From Priapulus caudatus (lineage: Eukaryota; Priapulida; Priapulimorpha; Priapulimorphida; Priapulidae): a DNA stretch of 23,848 nt. The stretch covers positions 1 through 23,848 of the forward strand of contig NW_014579185.1 in assembly GCF_000485595.1 (NCBI RefSeq), in the 5' to 3' direction. Below are positions 10,046-19,841 of the stretch, piece after piece. Positions within the stretch are counted from its first letter, which is position 1, and each line of letters opens with the position of its first letter. The position numbers were made by a program, and so were the translations under genes. The notes under the pieces were generated by a model. The model searched no databases, was not told where the DNA came from, and saw only the letters and a program-made list of their open reading frames with translations.

Positions 10046-10260
10046 GTGAGTTATCCAAAATACTTTCGACCCTTTTGATATGCAGCAGTTACAAGCTCAC
10101 CAAAAACAGCATGAATTTGTAATCACAATATACTATTTGTAGCAATATGTTGCATATTTAGTGCAAATGTTCAAGTCGGTTCAAGTGAATTTTCAAGCTG
10201 TAAACTAACAGCAGCAACGGACGTGAAGTATTTACATTATTATCAAACTGTTTGTTTCAG

Positions 10261-10560
10261 ATGAACAATATGAAGATTGCAATATTTCAAACCATTCAGC
10301 AAGGATTACTTTGGATTCGGAAACACAAAAATGAACTAAAAGGAACAGTTTCAGTGCCACGACCACGCCACTCACAAATATTGGCGCTCTGTGCTCATAA
10401 TATAAATTCTGAAGTTGATATAGATCGTGAACTAGCTGACATCACAGCTTTTTCATTTAACAACAGGTGTGATATGGAAAGATTTTTGAAGGAGATGCAT
10501 GATGATGCCATGTTTGCATTAAATGTAATATTGAAACCAGATGAGCCTGTCAAAAATTGA
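10261..10560 (+). CDS. terminal exon resembling the SMC5 hinge N-terminal half
   Basis: After tttgtttcag the frame is open for 99 codons and then stops. Landmarks are GLLWIRKHKNELKGTV, then ADITAFSFNN, CDMERFLKEMHDD and ALNVILKP. From memory of the family, these match in order the start of the SMC5 hinge: a WLR-N-K-FK segment, a D-x-x-AF-F strand, a DME-FLKE helix and a VN-V-x-P strand. SMC5 is a core ATPase of the SMC5/6 DNA-repair complex. The rest of the hinge, the coiled coils and the ATPase heads are absent, and the stop falls just after the strand. It is phase 0 at its start, so it joins the preceding kinase exon in frame. It could be a chimera, a captured SMC5 exon, or a separate SMC5 fragment using its own first Met. 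Confidence 0.6.
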   Translation: MNNMKIAIFQTIQQGLLWIRKHKNELKGTVSVPRPRHSQILALCAHNINSEVDIDRELADITAFSFNNRCDMERFLKEMHDDAMFALNVILKPDEPVKN

Positions 10561-10579
10561 ATGGCCTCTTATAGGTATC

Positions 10580-10745
10580 AATCTAATCAATGGGCAGCCC
10601 ACGTGACCGGTCATGTGATTCATTAGATTACATCATTTCCCCTTTCTCGAACCTTCTACTGCCCATATCATTTCCGGTCGCCACCTTGATTTCTATAATT
10701 AGCTGGGTCGTGTGCAGACACGAACCCATGTCTGATGAGTCATCA
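10580..10745. promoter_or_regulatory. palindromic site cluster (E-box, AP-1-like)
   Basis: An 18-bp near-palindrome, CACGTGACCGGTCATGTG (10600-10617), is nested between inverted AATCTAATCA and TCATTAGATT blocks. A perfect 13-bp palindrome, TGATGAGTCATCA (10733-10745), holds an AP-1 core. Between them an ETS-like CCGGAAAT is on the minus strand (near 10671-10678). The cluster lies between convergent gene ends, so whose promoter or enhancer it is remains unclear. Confidence 0.35.
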
Positions 10746-10783
10746 TCTGTGGCGCAGTATAATTCTCGTTGCCACATAATAAT
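10685..10783 (-). CDS. low-confidence minus-strand exon
   Basis: On the minus strand, aactaacag is followed by 33 open codons (beginning IIMWQRELYCATDDDSSDMG) to a gtggcg donor; phase 0 at both ends, so it would join the exon ending at 10896 in frame. It does not look like the catalytic core expected next in the integrase family, so the link is doubtful. Confidence 0.22.
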
Positions 10784-10895
10784 CTGTTAGTTAAGAAATT
10801 ATAAAGACAGAAAAAAACACGTTTCATTTCTGCGCCTATGATATGCCCGTCTTTTAGCTCGTCCACAATTTAAGTTAGATCCAGAAGCTATATAC

Positions 10896-11001
10896 CTTAC
10901 TGTAGAATACACGTCTACGACCAATTCCTTTCTTCCCGTGTGTGGCCCTAGATGTCAACCCTTCGGGATCCCCCTTCATCATGGCAGCATATACCAAGGC
11001 C
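10896..11001 (-). CDS. integrase-like gene, third recognised exon
   Basis: On the minus strand, after ttctttaacag, the frame reads ALVYAAMMKGDPEGLTSRA and then HGKKGIGRRRVFYSK before a gtatat donor. The DPEGL-x-x-R segment, following a VPR motif in the previous exon, is a marker of eukaryotic proteins with an integrase (rve) core domain, just before the catalytic part. The leading G completes a Val codon with the two bases left by exon 11806-11899. The catalytic DDE region is not found downstream, so the gene is partial here. Confidence 0.65.
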
Positions 11002-11805
11002 CTGTTAAAGAAGTCATTAACGAGCCTGGTGTTATATAGCTATTTCCTTAAACCGGAATCTTAAAATAATATATCAGCATTAACACAACTAACTATACAT
11101 GTATGCTCATTATGTGAAGTTGTCATACATATCAAACATGAATACATTGAGTCAATAAACGTTATATTAATCAGTTCAACATATATTTACCTGCCACCTT
11201 TATAGAATTTATGAAATGCAAGTACAATGTGCTTAATCCATCGTTAATTACTGTGCACATTAATACAAAGTAAATTGATACTACATGTAGCATTTTGTAG
11301 GTTTTCTTTGCACCTGTTCTGGATAGGTTTTTTAGCACATTTTAACGGTTATAAGTGTTCTCAAATTGTTATCTAATGTGTATTATGTGCATCATTCATA
11401 GATAAGTATAATTCTATATAACATGTTTGTGCTAGTTAGTAGTGGGAGTTAGTATAGTTTTTTGTTAATCATAGATAGTGCAGATGTGCTGGGGGAACGG
11501 AGTTTATAGATAATAATTAATAAATATGCGAGCGGAAGTGTTTGATGCTGGAGTAAAATCGACCGAGTCCACGAATGTGGGTATACATTCTTTGTCTAGA
11601 GTGGGGTCGTGGCTTTTGGGGTAGCTGTTGGTTCCGGGTCGGATCGGTGCGAGGTTATTGTGGGGAGTCGTGGATAGCCGTGGTGAGGATGCATGCATTG
11701 CATGCATCATGTGTAAATATATCTTTGGCTGAAAAAAATTTCTGATCTTTGGATTTTATTCGACTCTAACTTACTACGAACCCTCTGATGAAAAAAACAC
11801 CTTAC
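11002..11805 (-). other. intron of the integrase-like gene
   Basis: AT-rich sequence with no convincing frame. A G/T-rich stretch at 11480-11700 ends in a gcatgcattgcatgcat palindrome (11690-11706). Confidence 0.45.
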
Positions 11806-11899
11806 ACTTGCCTTGGTACGAACAGCTTGTTCTCTTCGCGTACTGCCTTTGTCATCTGTCGGTAGCCTGCATATGTTTCCTTGGACCACTCATTTCTTT
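11806..11899 (-). CDS. integrase-like gene, second recognised exon
   Basis: Minus-strand exon after ctattacag: RNEWSKETYAGYRQMTKAVR and EENKLFVPRQ, ending before gtaagg with two bases carried over. The pattern GYR-x-M followed by VPR about 15 residues later is characteristic of the N-terminal region of integrase-core proteins related to transposon or retroviral-type integrases. It needs one carried base from the exon before; exon 12387-12477 ends with none, so a small exon may be missing between them. Confidence 0.65.
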
Positions 11900-11947
11900 C
11901 TGTAATAGACACAAAGTTAAGATTTCTTTCAATATCGGATTTTTATT

Positions 11948-12287
11948 AAAGGGATACGTGACTCTAGGATTTTACTGCATACAACTGTACTTGCTGTATA
12001 ACCAGATATTGTGTATAACCAGGTATTGTGTTACCAGATACCTAATTTCATTGTTATAATTAATTATACATCAACGCTACAAAATTTGAACGGCGCCATT
12101 GACACCCGCGACCGTGCTGCCACCCTGAAAAAGTTGCGCATTTCCCAATATATTTTGCACTTTACAGACCAAGGGCTAATCACAATTAAATAAAGTTGCA
12201 ATTATATTTATACCTAAATGCTATTTAACCAAACGATGTTCATTTTAGGGCAAATTTATCCATAATATAACTGAAATTATATGTCAT
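11948..12287 (-). repeat. dispersed repeat R1, copy c (inverted)
   Basis: This is the reverse complement of copy a, and is accurate enough to align by eye across its length. It lies in the intron between two minus-strand exons. It keeps the left flank (tttcagttatattatgg on the minus strand) that is also seen at 4410-4430, which helps define the element's end. Confidence 0.75.
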
Positions 12288-12386
12288 TTAACATGCAATT
12301 TAACTTTGGCTTTTTAGCTTTGGTATAGTTAAAAAGACTGAGTTATTTATATATTTTAAATTCCAAAATACAGAATGTAGAAATAC

Positions 12387-12477
12387 CATAACAACATCTT
12401 CTACTTGGCCTACAGTCACAGTGCCATCAATCCTTCTGATGCCAAAGTGAGCCAGCATCATCTGTATTGTTCGATGG
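12387..12477 (-). CDS. integrase-like gene, first recognised exon
   Basis: Minus-strand exon after a strong tttttacag acceptor: HRTIQMMLAHFGIRRIDGT and VTVGQVEDVVM, then a gtattt donor. The S/H-RTIQ-x-x-L-x-x-x-GIRR pattern is a helix-turn-helix-like segment found upstream of the GYR motif in the same integrase-core family. An R1 repeat copy sits in the intron that follows. No start exon was found upstream. Confidence 0.6.
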
Positions 12478-12499
12478 CTGTAAAAAAGACAGTTACGTA

Positions 12500-13200
12500 T
12501 TTTTAAGGCTACTATTCAAGGTATATATTAACTGCTGTTTTCAAATTCCTTACTCAAAATTACATTTGTCAGTGTATTTCTAGTGGGTCACGTATAGAGA
12601 TCATTTTATACACATCCATGTTCATGAACACAGCTCTTCTGATCTTTAATTATAGTTAAACAACATTAAACAATTGTTATGTGTCTATTTTTACAGTGGG
12701 TCACGGCTATACAGCAGTTGCTGCATTACATTCATAGCCCTTTTGTTTTTCCATATTTCTAATGAATATTGAACCACTAATTTTTTATGCAACATAATTT
12801 AAGCCAATTTCAACGGAAAATGAAATAATTCAATTTCATTTTCAATTCATTTTGAAATAATAACCCAAATTTCCATCAAGCATCATGACTGCACATTAAT
12901 TTACTTGTCCAGCGACTGCACAATGAAAACTATAAACTATACAGACTATATTACTACGACTTTGTTACCAATACTATATATTATTATAGTTACTATATTA
13001 TAGTATATACTATATACTATAATATATACTATAGACTATATTACTGCAACTTTGTTTGCACATTGCTTATACGACAATGCCCCAGAGTGAGCCCTAGCTG
13101 TACAGTAATTGAAGAAGAAGAAAAAGAAGAAAAAGACTATCATCATGAGTGCGATATGGTTACGAATTAGCTCCAAGAAACGGCCATATAGTATATATAT
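12500..13200. repeat. AT-rich low-complexity stretch with direct repeats
   Basis: It contains a palindromic TATAGTATATACTATA tract (about 12968-13035), the direct repeat agactatattact followed by aactttgtt-like sequence at 12942 and 13030 (88 bp apart), and a purine run of gaagaagaaaaagaag at 13110-13137. No gene is seen. Confidence 0.55.
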
Positions 13201-13210
13201 ACAAAAAGAC

Positions 13211-14317
13211 CTTTGGACCCAGGGCGGATTCAGACCGTATTTGCCGTATTGGGAAATACGATCTAGATTTCAAAGTGCCCTTCGAAATTTTGCGCAGAAA
13301 ACAATTTGCTGGAATTTGGCTATATTCTTTATTTGTTTTCTTTTTCTTCTGATTCATTGACAGGACTTGAAAGAAATCAAAATTTCACATGGTAACAAAA
13401 CTAGCTTTGATATCTGAAAAAGAAGGGAAGTGCTTAATTTTGAATCATTCTGCATTAATTGCTGGTATGCAAAGCGCAGGCAAAATGAAGCAGAAATAAA
13501 ATTCCATATAGTTTTTAGCTATTGCTGCTTGACTAAATGTGTGTGTGTGTGCTCAAATGGTGCTCATTTTTGTGCCCAGTGACCCAGGGTTCTCCCTACG
13601 TTGCGCAAACGGGGCGCGCGCGCCCCGTTTGGGAAAACTCCCCCCTGTTTTGAATCGTTGCGCCCCGTTTAATTCGCGCCACATAAAGTTTGCGCAGGCT
13701 AGCGGCGTAATTCGATCTGTCAAGAATTGCCGTATCGACCAAGGCACATCGACGCGTGTATTTTTTACCGTACACGCGATGCCACTGCAGGACAGTACAC
13801 AAGTTAACCTTCGACAATGCAACAGTTAACCTGTCACTAACTGGACATACACGGACTCGGCTATCTATATTATATTTACCAGAAACCCCAGGATAACGTC
13901 TATGGGTGAGATGGTGGCGATTTTTACGCATTAATTAGTCGTAAAAGGTAACAAATAGCACGGCCCCCCCCGGACCCCCTAGCTCGCCCCTCACCCTCAC
14001 CCTTACCCCCCTCCTCAACGTTCCTCACGACACGCCCCTGTTTGACATTTTTCATCCTCGAGCGAGAACCGCCGGCCGCTGTGACCGCTTCCAAATTCTT
14101 ATAATGCCTCTGGGCCGTGATCGAGCATGTACGCAGCCTGGCGAGGCCATTGCATCTAGGCGAATGGCCTTGCCGTTTCTACCTTAACCCAGACCCCCCG
14201 GCCGATGTGCTTCGCGCGCCTAACGCGGCGCTTACTGCCTTTTTGAGGGATGTGCCCTTAAAATCTAGAAAAATACTGTCTAGCTTCAGCCCTGGATCCG
14301 CCCCTGGGACCCAAGGA
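13211..14317. mobile_element. TIR element with CAGGGGCGGATCCAG ends
   Basis: The left end CCTTTGGACCCAGGGCGGAT and right end (inverted) CCTTGGGTCCCAGGGGCGGA pair. Similarity continues inward through a TCTAGATTT..AA..GCCC block for roughly 80 bp. No transposase frame is seen between them. The interior is GC-rich and has a perfect palindrome at 13606-13631. The right half recurs in the duplicate at 14858-15370. Confidence 0.5.
13606..13631. repeat. perfect 26-bp GC palindrome
   Basis: CAAACGGGGCGCG is immediately followed by its exact reverse complement, with no spacer. A half-site relative (gcgccccgttt) follows at about 13660. Confidence 0.95.
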
Positions 14318-14595
14318 TAGAACAGCTGTCCACATTTCCACATTTGCACATGTCGCACAATATTGCGAAAATGCATTGGGGCCACCTAATCCATCCTTGA
14401 ACCAGACCTTGTGTGTGTTAGTCACATGCACGTACAGAATGGTGGGGCTATATGAGCCTAGGTCCGCCCCCGTACGCACACGACTCACGACTACGTATTT
14501 AGTACTTAGCTTCAGTAGTGTTAGCTACTTAGTACTTACTAACTTAATACTAGGCCCTATACTTAGTACTATACTTACCAAAATAAGACAGGTCC

Positions 14596-14650
<55 letters not shown>

Positions 14651-14837
14651 AGGAGTCAGATTAGTAGTCGCTGAGTAGTAGTAGGTATAGCTCTAGTTGA
14701 CTATAGCCGGTACCCATTCGACTACCGCAGGCTATTACCATTTTGACTACATTGCACTACATAGTAGAGTATGTAGTAGTACTATAGTCTCGCCTAAAAC
14801 CGACCAGGCTTCTCGACTGATTACACGTAGTGTGAGC
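13754..14837 (+). repeat. about 1-kb repeat unit, copy 1
   Basis: It starts gcgtgtattttttaccgt, contains the gaccccctag, ctcaccctcaccctta, ttgcatctagg and cttagtactatacttacc blocks and a TAG run, and ends at gtgagc next to the N at 14838. The same order of blocks recurs directly after it. Confidence 0.8.
14596..14649 (+). repeat. TAG triplet run
   Basis: About 18 uninterrupted TAG units. Confidence 0.95.
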
Positions 14838-14857
14838 NCGTTCGACCTGGAATCCGA

Positions 14858-15660
14858 GCGTGTATTTTTTACCGTCCACGTCATGCACTGCCAGACAGCT
14901 AACAGTTAACCTGACAATGCACAGTTAAACTGATTCATACAAAAAATGTACACGATTCGCGCCTATATTATATATACAAGAACCCAAATACCCGTCTCAT
15001 GGTGTGGTGGCTGATTTTACGCCATTCATTAGTCGTACGGTAAAAATTACCGCCCCGGACCCCCTAGTTTCCCCCTCACCCTCACCCTTACCCCTCCCTC
15101 CCCTGTTTGATTTATCCTGGGGAGAACCCTTGGACCTCAAATTTTATATTGCTCTGCGCCGTGACAGCATTTCAGCCCTGCGCGAAGGCCATTGCATCTA
15201 GGCCGAATGCTCTCGTTCTACCCTAACGCCAGACCCCGCCATGTGCCGCGCTGCGGGCTGCCATGCGGGCGCACCTAACGGCGCTTATATGCCCTTTTTG
15301 AGGCGATGTGCCCTTAAAATCTATAGAAAAATTACTGTCTAGGCTTTCAGCCCTTGGATTCGCGCCTGGGACCAAGCGACTAGAACAGCTGTCCACACTT
15401 CCCATTTCGCACATGTTTCGACAAGTATTGCCAGAAAATGCATATTTGGGGCCACCTATCTAATCCTTGAACAGCACTCTGTAAGCTCGTCGCTCTCGCT
15501 CATGCAAGTAACAGATATGTAGGAGTGGGGCTATAGCTAGGTCCGTACCACACGACTCACAGACTAGTATAGTACTAGCTAGTAGTGCTACTTAGTACTT
15601 ACTAACTTAATACTATAGGCCCTATACTTAGTACTATACTTACCAAAATAAGACAGGTCC

Positions 15661-15700
<40 letters not shown>

Positions 15701-15863
15701 AGTATAGCTAGTGTATAGTGTAGTAGTAGTAGGTAGTAGTAGAATATAGCTTGTACTTATTAGCCCGCGTACATTGACTACCGCAGGCTATACATTGATA
15801 CATTGACTACTAGTACTATAGTCTTAAACCGACCAGGCTCTCCGACTGTTACACGTAGTGAGC
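14858..15863 (+). repeat. about 1-kb repeat unit, copy 2
   Basis: Head-to-tail duplicate of 13754-14837, 1006 bp against 1084 bp, with frequent indels. The undetermined base at 14838 sits at the joint, so this may be a true tandem duplication or a gap-fill error. Confidence 0.75.
15661..15700 (+). repeat. TAG triplet run, second copy
   Basis: About 13 TAG units at the equivalent place in the second 1-kb unit, followed by interrupted GTAGTA sequence. Confidence 0.95.
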
Positions 15864-15990
15864 TTTACGTCGTAGGTCGTACGTGTAGCGAGATGGGAAC
15901 TTGTGGCTATTATATAGTATATACTAATACTATAGTAGTACTAGTACTAGTAGTACTATAATATAGTAGCAGTAGCAGTAGCCCGACCAG

Positions 15991-16100
15991 GCTGTGCGAC
16001 GGATTGTCTATACATTCTAAGGTCTTCTTCTTCAGGTATTCTAACCCTAGCAATAGGCCTACCGTTTCTTGGAGCTACAGTAGACAATCCGTCGCACAAC
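15991..16100. repeat. inverted repeat, 18-bp perfect arms
   Basis: TGTGCGACGGATTGTCTA at 15993-16010 is the reverse complement of 16081-16098, separated by 70 bases. The left arm continues a gaccaggct motif also found at 14804 and 15831. Confidence 0.85.
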
Positions 16101-16109
16101 CTTGACAGT

Positions 16110-16585
16110 CGGTGCCTACAGACTCAGCAGTCGCCATGTGGTCCATAGTATACTACTAACTCACTCTACTAGCTACTACTACTAGCTACTAAGCTATAGC
16201 TCTAACTCTCTCCTACTACTACTGTCTTATTTTAGTTGTAACTTGTAAGTGAGACTAAATTGTATAATTGCAATAATATTTGCATGCTCAACTTACTTCA
16301 TCGTGTACGCCACTCGATCGGTTGTCGACGGCGCTAAACCTCCGACAGATAGGGTCTTGTTTCCGGTGTTTACGCAGCCTGCCATATGGCACTATGAAAG
16401 CTGGGCGCCGTCTAGCTTCTCAGTATCTATAGTTCGGGTACAGTCTGCCAGCAGCACCTGTACGCGGGTATAGTTACTAGAGCTAGTGCGCCGTCTAGGA
16501 TGGCCCGGCCTGCGTCCGATCTGTCTTCGAATATCGATTTTGGCTTTTAGTTTGAAATCGATGTTTTGAATTAAGAACTTGATCC
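16110..16585. other. no gene recognised
   Basis: It begins with CTA/CTACT-rich sequence (complement of the TAG runs) and then mixed sequence. The 74-codon frame at 16249 has no family resemblance. Confidence 0.4.
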
Positions 16586-16643
16586 TGGTGGGGCGGGGGC
16601 GCGTGGGGGGGGGGGGGGGGGGGGCTGGGTGGGGGGGGGGGCG
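16586..16643 (+). repeat. poly-G tract
   Basis: Nearly continuous G with two long uninterrupted runs (about 19 and 11). It could form G-quadruplexes and is a typical sequencing and assembly trouble spot. Confidence 0.9.
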
Positions 16644-17110
16644 TTGGAATTAGAAATTGAATTTGAAATTAAAATTGATTTTGATTTTGAAATTGCGTTT
16701 TGATTTTGAAATTGCATTTTGATTCTTGAATTGCGTTTTGATTTGAATTGCGTTTTTTTGGAATTGAATTTTTATTTTTGAAATTGGTTTTTTATTTTGA
16801 AATGAGTTTGCGAATTAGAAATTGAATTTGAAATTAATATGTTGATTTTTGATTTTGAAGATGCGTTTTTGATTTTGAAATGGATTTCGGATTTTGTGAA
16901 TTGCGTTTCTTGATTTGAAATTGCGTTTTGATTTTGCGAATGCCATTTGTGATTTTGAAATTTGCGTTCTTCTTATATTTTGAATATGATTTTGATTTTG
17001 AATTGCGTTTTTGATTTTGAAATGCGTTTTGATTTTTGAAATTGCGTTTGATTTGGAATTGCTTTGATTTGCAAATTTGCCGCTTTTCGATTTTGATAAT
17101 TGCCGAACGC
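16644..17110 (+). repeat. 19-bp minisatellite, GATTTTGAAATTGCGTTTT
   Basis: About two dozen head-to-tail units of roughly 19 bases, with single-base gains, losses and exchanges. The frames across it are by-products. Confidence 0.85.
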
Positions 17111-17394
17111 TTTCGATTTGAATATGAAATTCATGCCGAAATAAAATGAAATTTCGAAATGCCCGGTGTGGCCTCCTGATGCCACCATCTACTGCCAGCT
17201 ATCGGATCGTTTTTATGCGAAATGATATCAGTCTGAGTGCATGGGCGAACTTGTATCCGGACGAAGCTCGCGATCTGCGCGCTACAGGCCCGCATGATGG
17301 AGCATTTTTATTTGTGTGTCTGATCGGCGTACATCCGCCCAAGTGAAAAGGGTTCAATATTAGTATAAGCTAGATAAATATACGCTGCGACGTT

Positions 17395-17620
17395 ATTCCC
17401 CATAGCGGGGAAATATGGGTATGGGGTATAGGCAGGATGGGTATTAGGGGAAGTATATATAAGGGTATATCATGTATATATATTATATATACCCTACTAT
17501 ACTATTTAGATATAGGGTTATATATATTATATATATATACATATATATAATATATATATGTTAGGGGATGGGTAATAGGAGGGATGGGGTATAGAAAACC
17601 AAAATAAATGGGAATCCCGG
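17395..17620. repeat. GGGGTAT/TATA-rich low-complexity region
   Basis: Alternating ggggatgggtat-like units surround a largely self-complementary TATATA core (17455-17560). Confidence 0.75.
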
Positions 17621-17830
17621 CCATCCTATACCAGCAAATCTTACTTATTAAATGACGCAAGCATCGGACGCACAGCGTTCACGACAAATGTTTGTTGTGT
17701 CGTCTTCATGTGCCACAAGCAGAAGTCGTGATCTTGAAGCAGAGCATGGTGCCAGACAGACAATTGAGCAGAAATGAGGGCTGACCGAATGCGGTAAAGT
17801 ATACTAAAAGACGGGTGTGAATATTATTGT

Positions 17831-18038
17831 AAGGCGTTGCATCCTTACGGTGGCTCTGGCTGTCCTTGCGTCGTCTGGTATAATGAAGCACAATAAGCTT
17901 GAGATCACAGGTTGTTCCTCTATATATCACGGCAGCGTGGCCTTGCTGGCTTGCCGCTTGGTTCTGGGTCGAAGCCATGTATGTCGAATCCAGTAGAATG
18001 GTTCGACTCGATATAGCTTGCTGCGTAGACACCGTTAC
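17831..18038. repeat. 0.2-kb dispersed repeat, copy 1
   Basis: It starts aaggcgttgcatccttacg and ends gtagacaccgttac; shared blocks with 20689-20918 include atcacggcagc, gtcgaatcc and gtagaatgg. Possibly an LTR or short interspersed element. The 120-codon minus-strand frame crossing it shows no known domain. Confidence 0.7.
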
Positions 18039-18504
18039 ACTTCTCCCCTCTTTTGAAGTCAGAGTCACCGGGAGCGTCTGGTAGCTGCATCAATATCCAT
18101 TGGTACATGCAATCGTACACTTTTCATTAGCATTGGTTATTGTGCTGCTTGAACGTACGTCTGCTCATAGCCGCACAACAATCGTTCGTGTATACTGGCA
18201 GGATATTTTTTGCTCCTTCGCCCTAGCCCGGTTATGTATTCACTCGCCCGACGTATTGTCTATTGCCCCCGATCCGATGCGATCGTGTTTGCGCCTTTTT
18301 CGCCTTGTACCGCCGGGGTTCGAAAACGCGTGCGTACTCTCTCTCCCCCCTAACGGAGCGTCAAAATACGAACACTAATACGCCGCTTAGAAAAATTTCA
18401 GCAACGTACGAGGATAAATTATACCCTTTCTACCCAATGCCTTGCCGGCGTGCTGGGGAGCGCCCGCCAGCTGTCCATGACAGTACTCAACCCAAACGGG
18501 GGAT
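18039..18504. other. no gene recognised
   Basis: Mixed sequence, GC-richer towards 18250-18480. The 92- and 147-codon frames have no family features, and the longer one runs into the minisatellite. Confidence 0.4.
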
Positions 18505-19325
18505 ACCCGAACTAGCCCACTGGCGAAAAGATCCCATCAAGCTCCCGGTGGGAAGTCTCCAACCAACTTCCCGCGGGGATAGTCCCAACCACTCCGCCAG
18601 CTGGGGAGTTCGACGCACTCCGCGGGGGAAGTTACCAGCATCTCCGCGGTGGAAGGTTAACAAACTCGGGGGGAAGTTAACCACAAACTCCGCCAGGGGA
18701 GTCTAGCCACAAAACTCGCGGGGGGCGTTCAACCTACATCCAGGGGGGAGTCTCAACACAGCTCACGGGGGGGCAGTCTCAAACACATCCACGGGCGGGA
18801 CGTTCCGAACTATAGCTCCACGGGCGGGCGTTCCTCAGCGCCTACTCCGACGGTGGCCAGTCTCAACACACTCCACCGGGGGGAGTCTCCATCACTCCAA
18901 CGCGGCTGGGAGTCTCAAACACCTCCACGGGGTGGCAGTCTCAACACATCCAGGAGTGCGAGCTCTACAATACACTCCACGGAGGGGCGGCAGTACCTCA
19001 ACCACTTCCACGAGTGGGGAGCTCTCTTCACACTCCACAGGGCGGAGTCTCAATTCACTCCACGGGGGGTTCCTCAGCGTACTCACGGGGGAGTTCTCAA
19101 CAACTCCACGGGGGAGCTCTCGCATACACTCCACGCGGGGGAGTCTCAACACACTCACACGGGGGGAGTTCAACACGACTCCTACGAGGTGGGAGTCTAA
19201 TAACTCCACGAGGGGAGTTCTCAACACACTCCACGGTGGGGAGTCTCAACACACTCCACGGAGGGACCAGTGGTCAATACACTCCACCCGGCGGGGAGTA
19301 TCTCCAACAGCAGCTCACGGGGGAT
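18505..19325 (+). repeat. 24-25-bp minisatellite, CACTCCACGGGGGGAGTCTC
   Basis: Roughly 33 tandem units of the form ACTCCACGGGGGGAGTCTCA plus a short CAAC tail. Each holds a small internal palindrome (CTCC..GGAG). Unit length varies by one or two bases, mostly in the G run. Long frames on both strands come from the repeat. There are no unique spacers, so it is not a CRISPR array. Confidence 0.9.
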
Positions 19326-19329
19326 GTCG

Positions 19330-19840
19330 TTTATGCGTTCATTGGTTATATATTCAAAAAATTTCTATAAGCTGTGGCCAGAGACCCCCAAAATGCCCGC
19401 ACCATGCAAGCAATCAATACGCCTGATGCAATGGTCTGGTACCTGGCCTAGAGCGAACATAAATGCGCAACAATACGGCAATCATACGAAAATACTCCGA
19501 CTCATAAATACTACCTGTAACCTGCACCTCACTGACGCCACTAGCTGAACAACTATCGTCCTATGCTCTATCTACCGTTACAGTACAGTTACGAAGGCTA
19601 ATATCGCAACCCCATGCCGACGTGACCCTGTGCCCAAAACTCAACAAACGCGTCAAAGACGACGGACGGTGCTGAGTAAGGTGAGCGATACTATGTTTCC
19701 ATGCCCCGATGGATTTTCGTGATGTCAGTGCTACGTCAGTGTGACTCAGTGAGTTAGCACACCATGACCATTACGCACAGCCACCTCCATGCTATGCTTA
19801 TTAGAGGAGTCACTACCAGTAATTATCATTCATCTCGAGC
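19330..19840. other. no gene recognised
   Basis: Unique-looking sequence without convincing exons or repeats. Confidence 0.4.
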
Positions 19841-19841
19841 A

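Noticed and set aside
13596-13931. 111-codon minus-strand frame and its plus-strand mirror
   Set aside because: They lie within a GC-rich transposon-like repeat, open on both strands because of palindromic GC sequence; no family features.
17706-18068. 120-codon minus-strand open frame
   Set aside because: It crosses a dispersed repeat whose second copy breaks the frame; no domain recognised.
18505-19325. Possible CRISPR array
   Set aside because: Units abut with no unique spacers, and the window is eukaryotic.
18932-19426. 164-codon open frame, and 111-118-codon frames on both strands
   Set aside because: They are produced by the 24-25-bp minisatellite; open in several frames at once, Ser/Thr/Gly/His-rich, no splice or start context.
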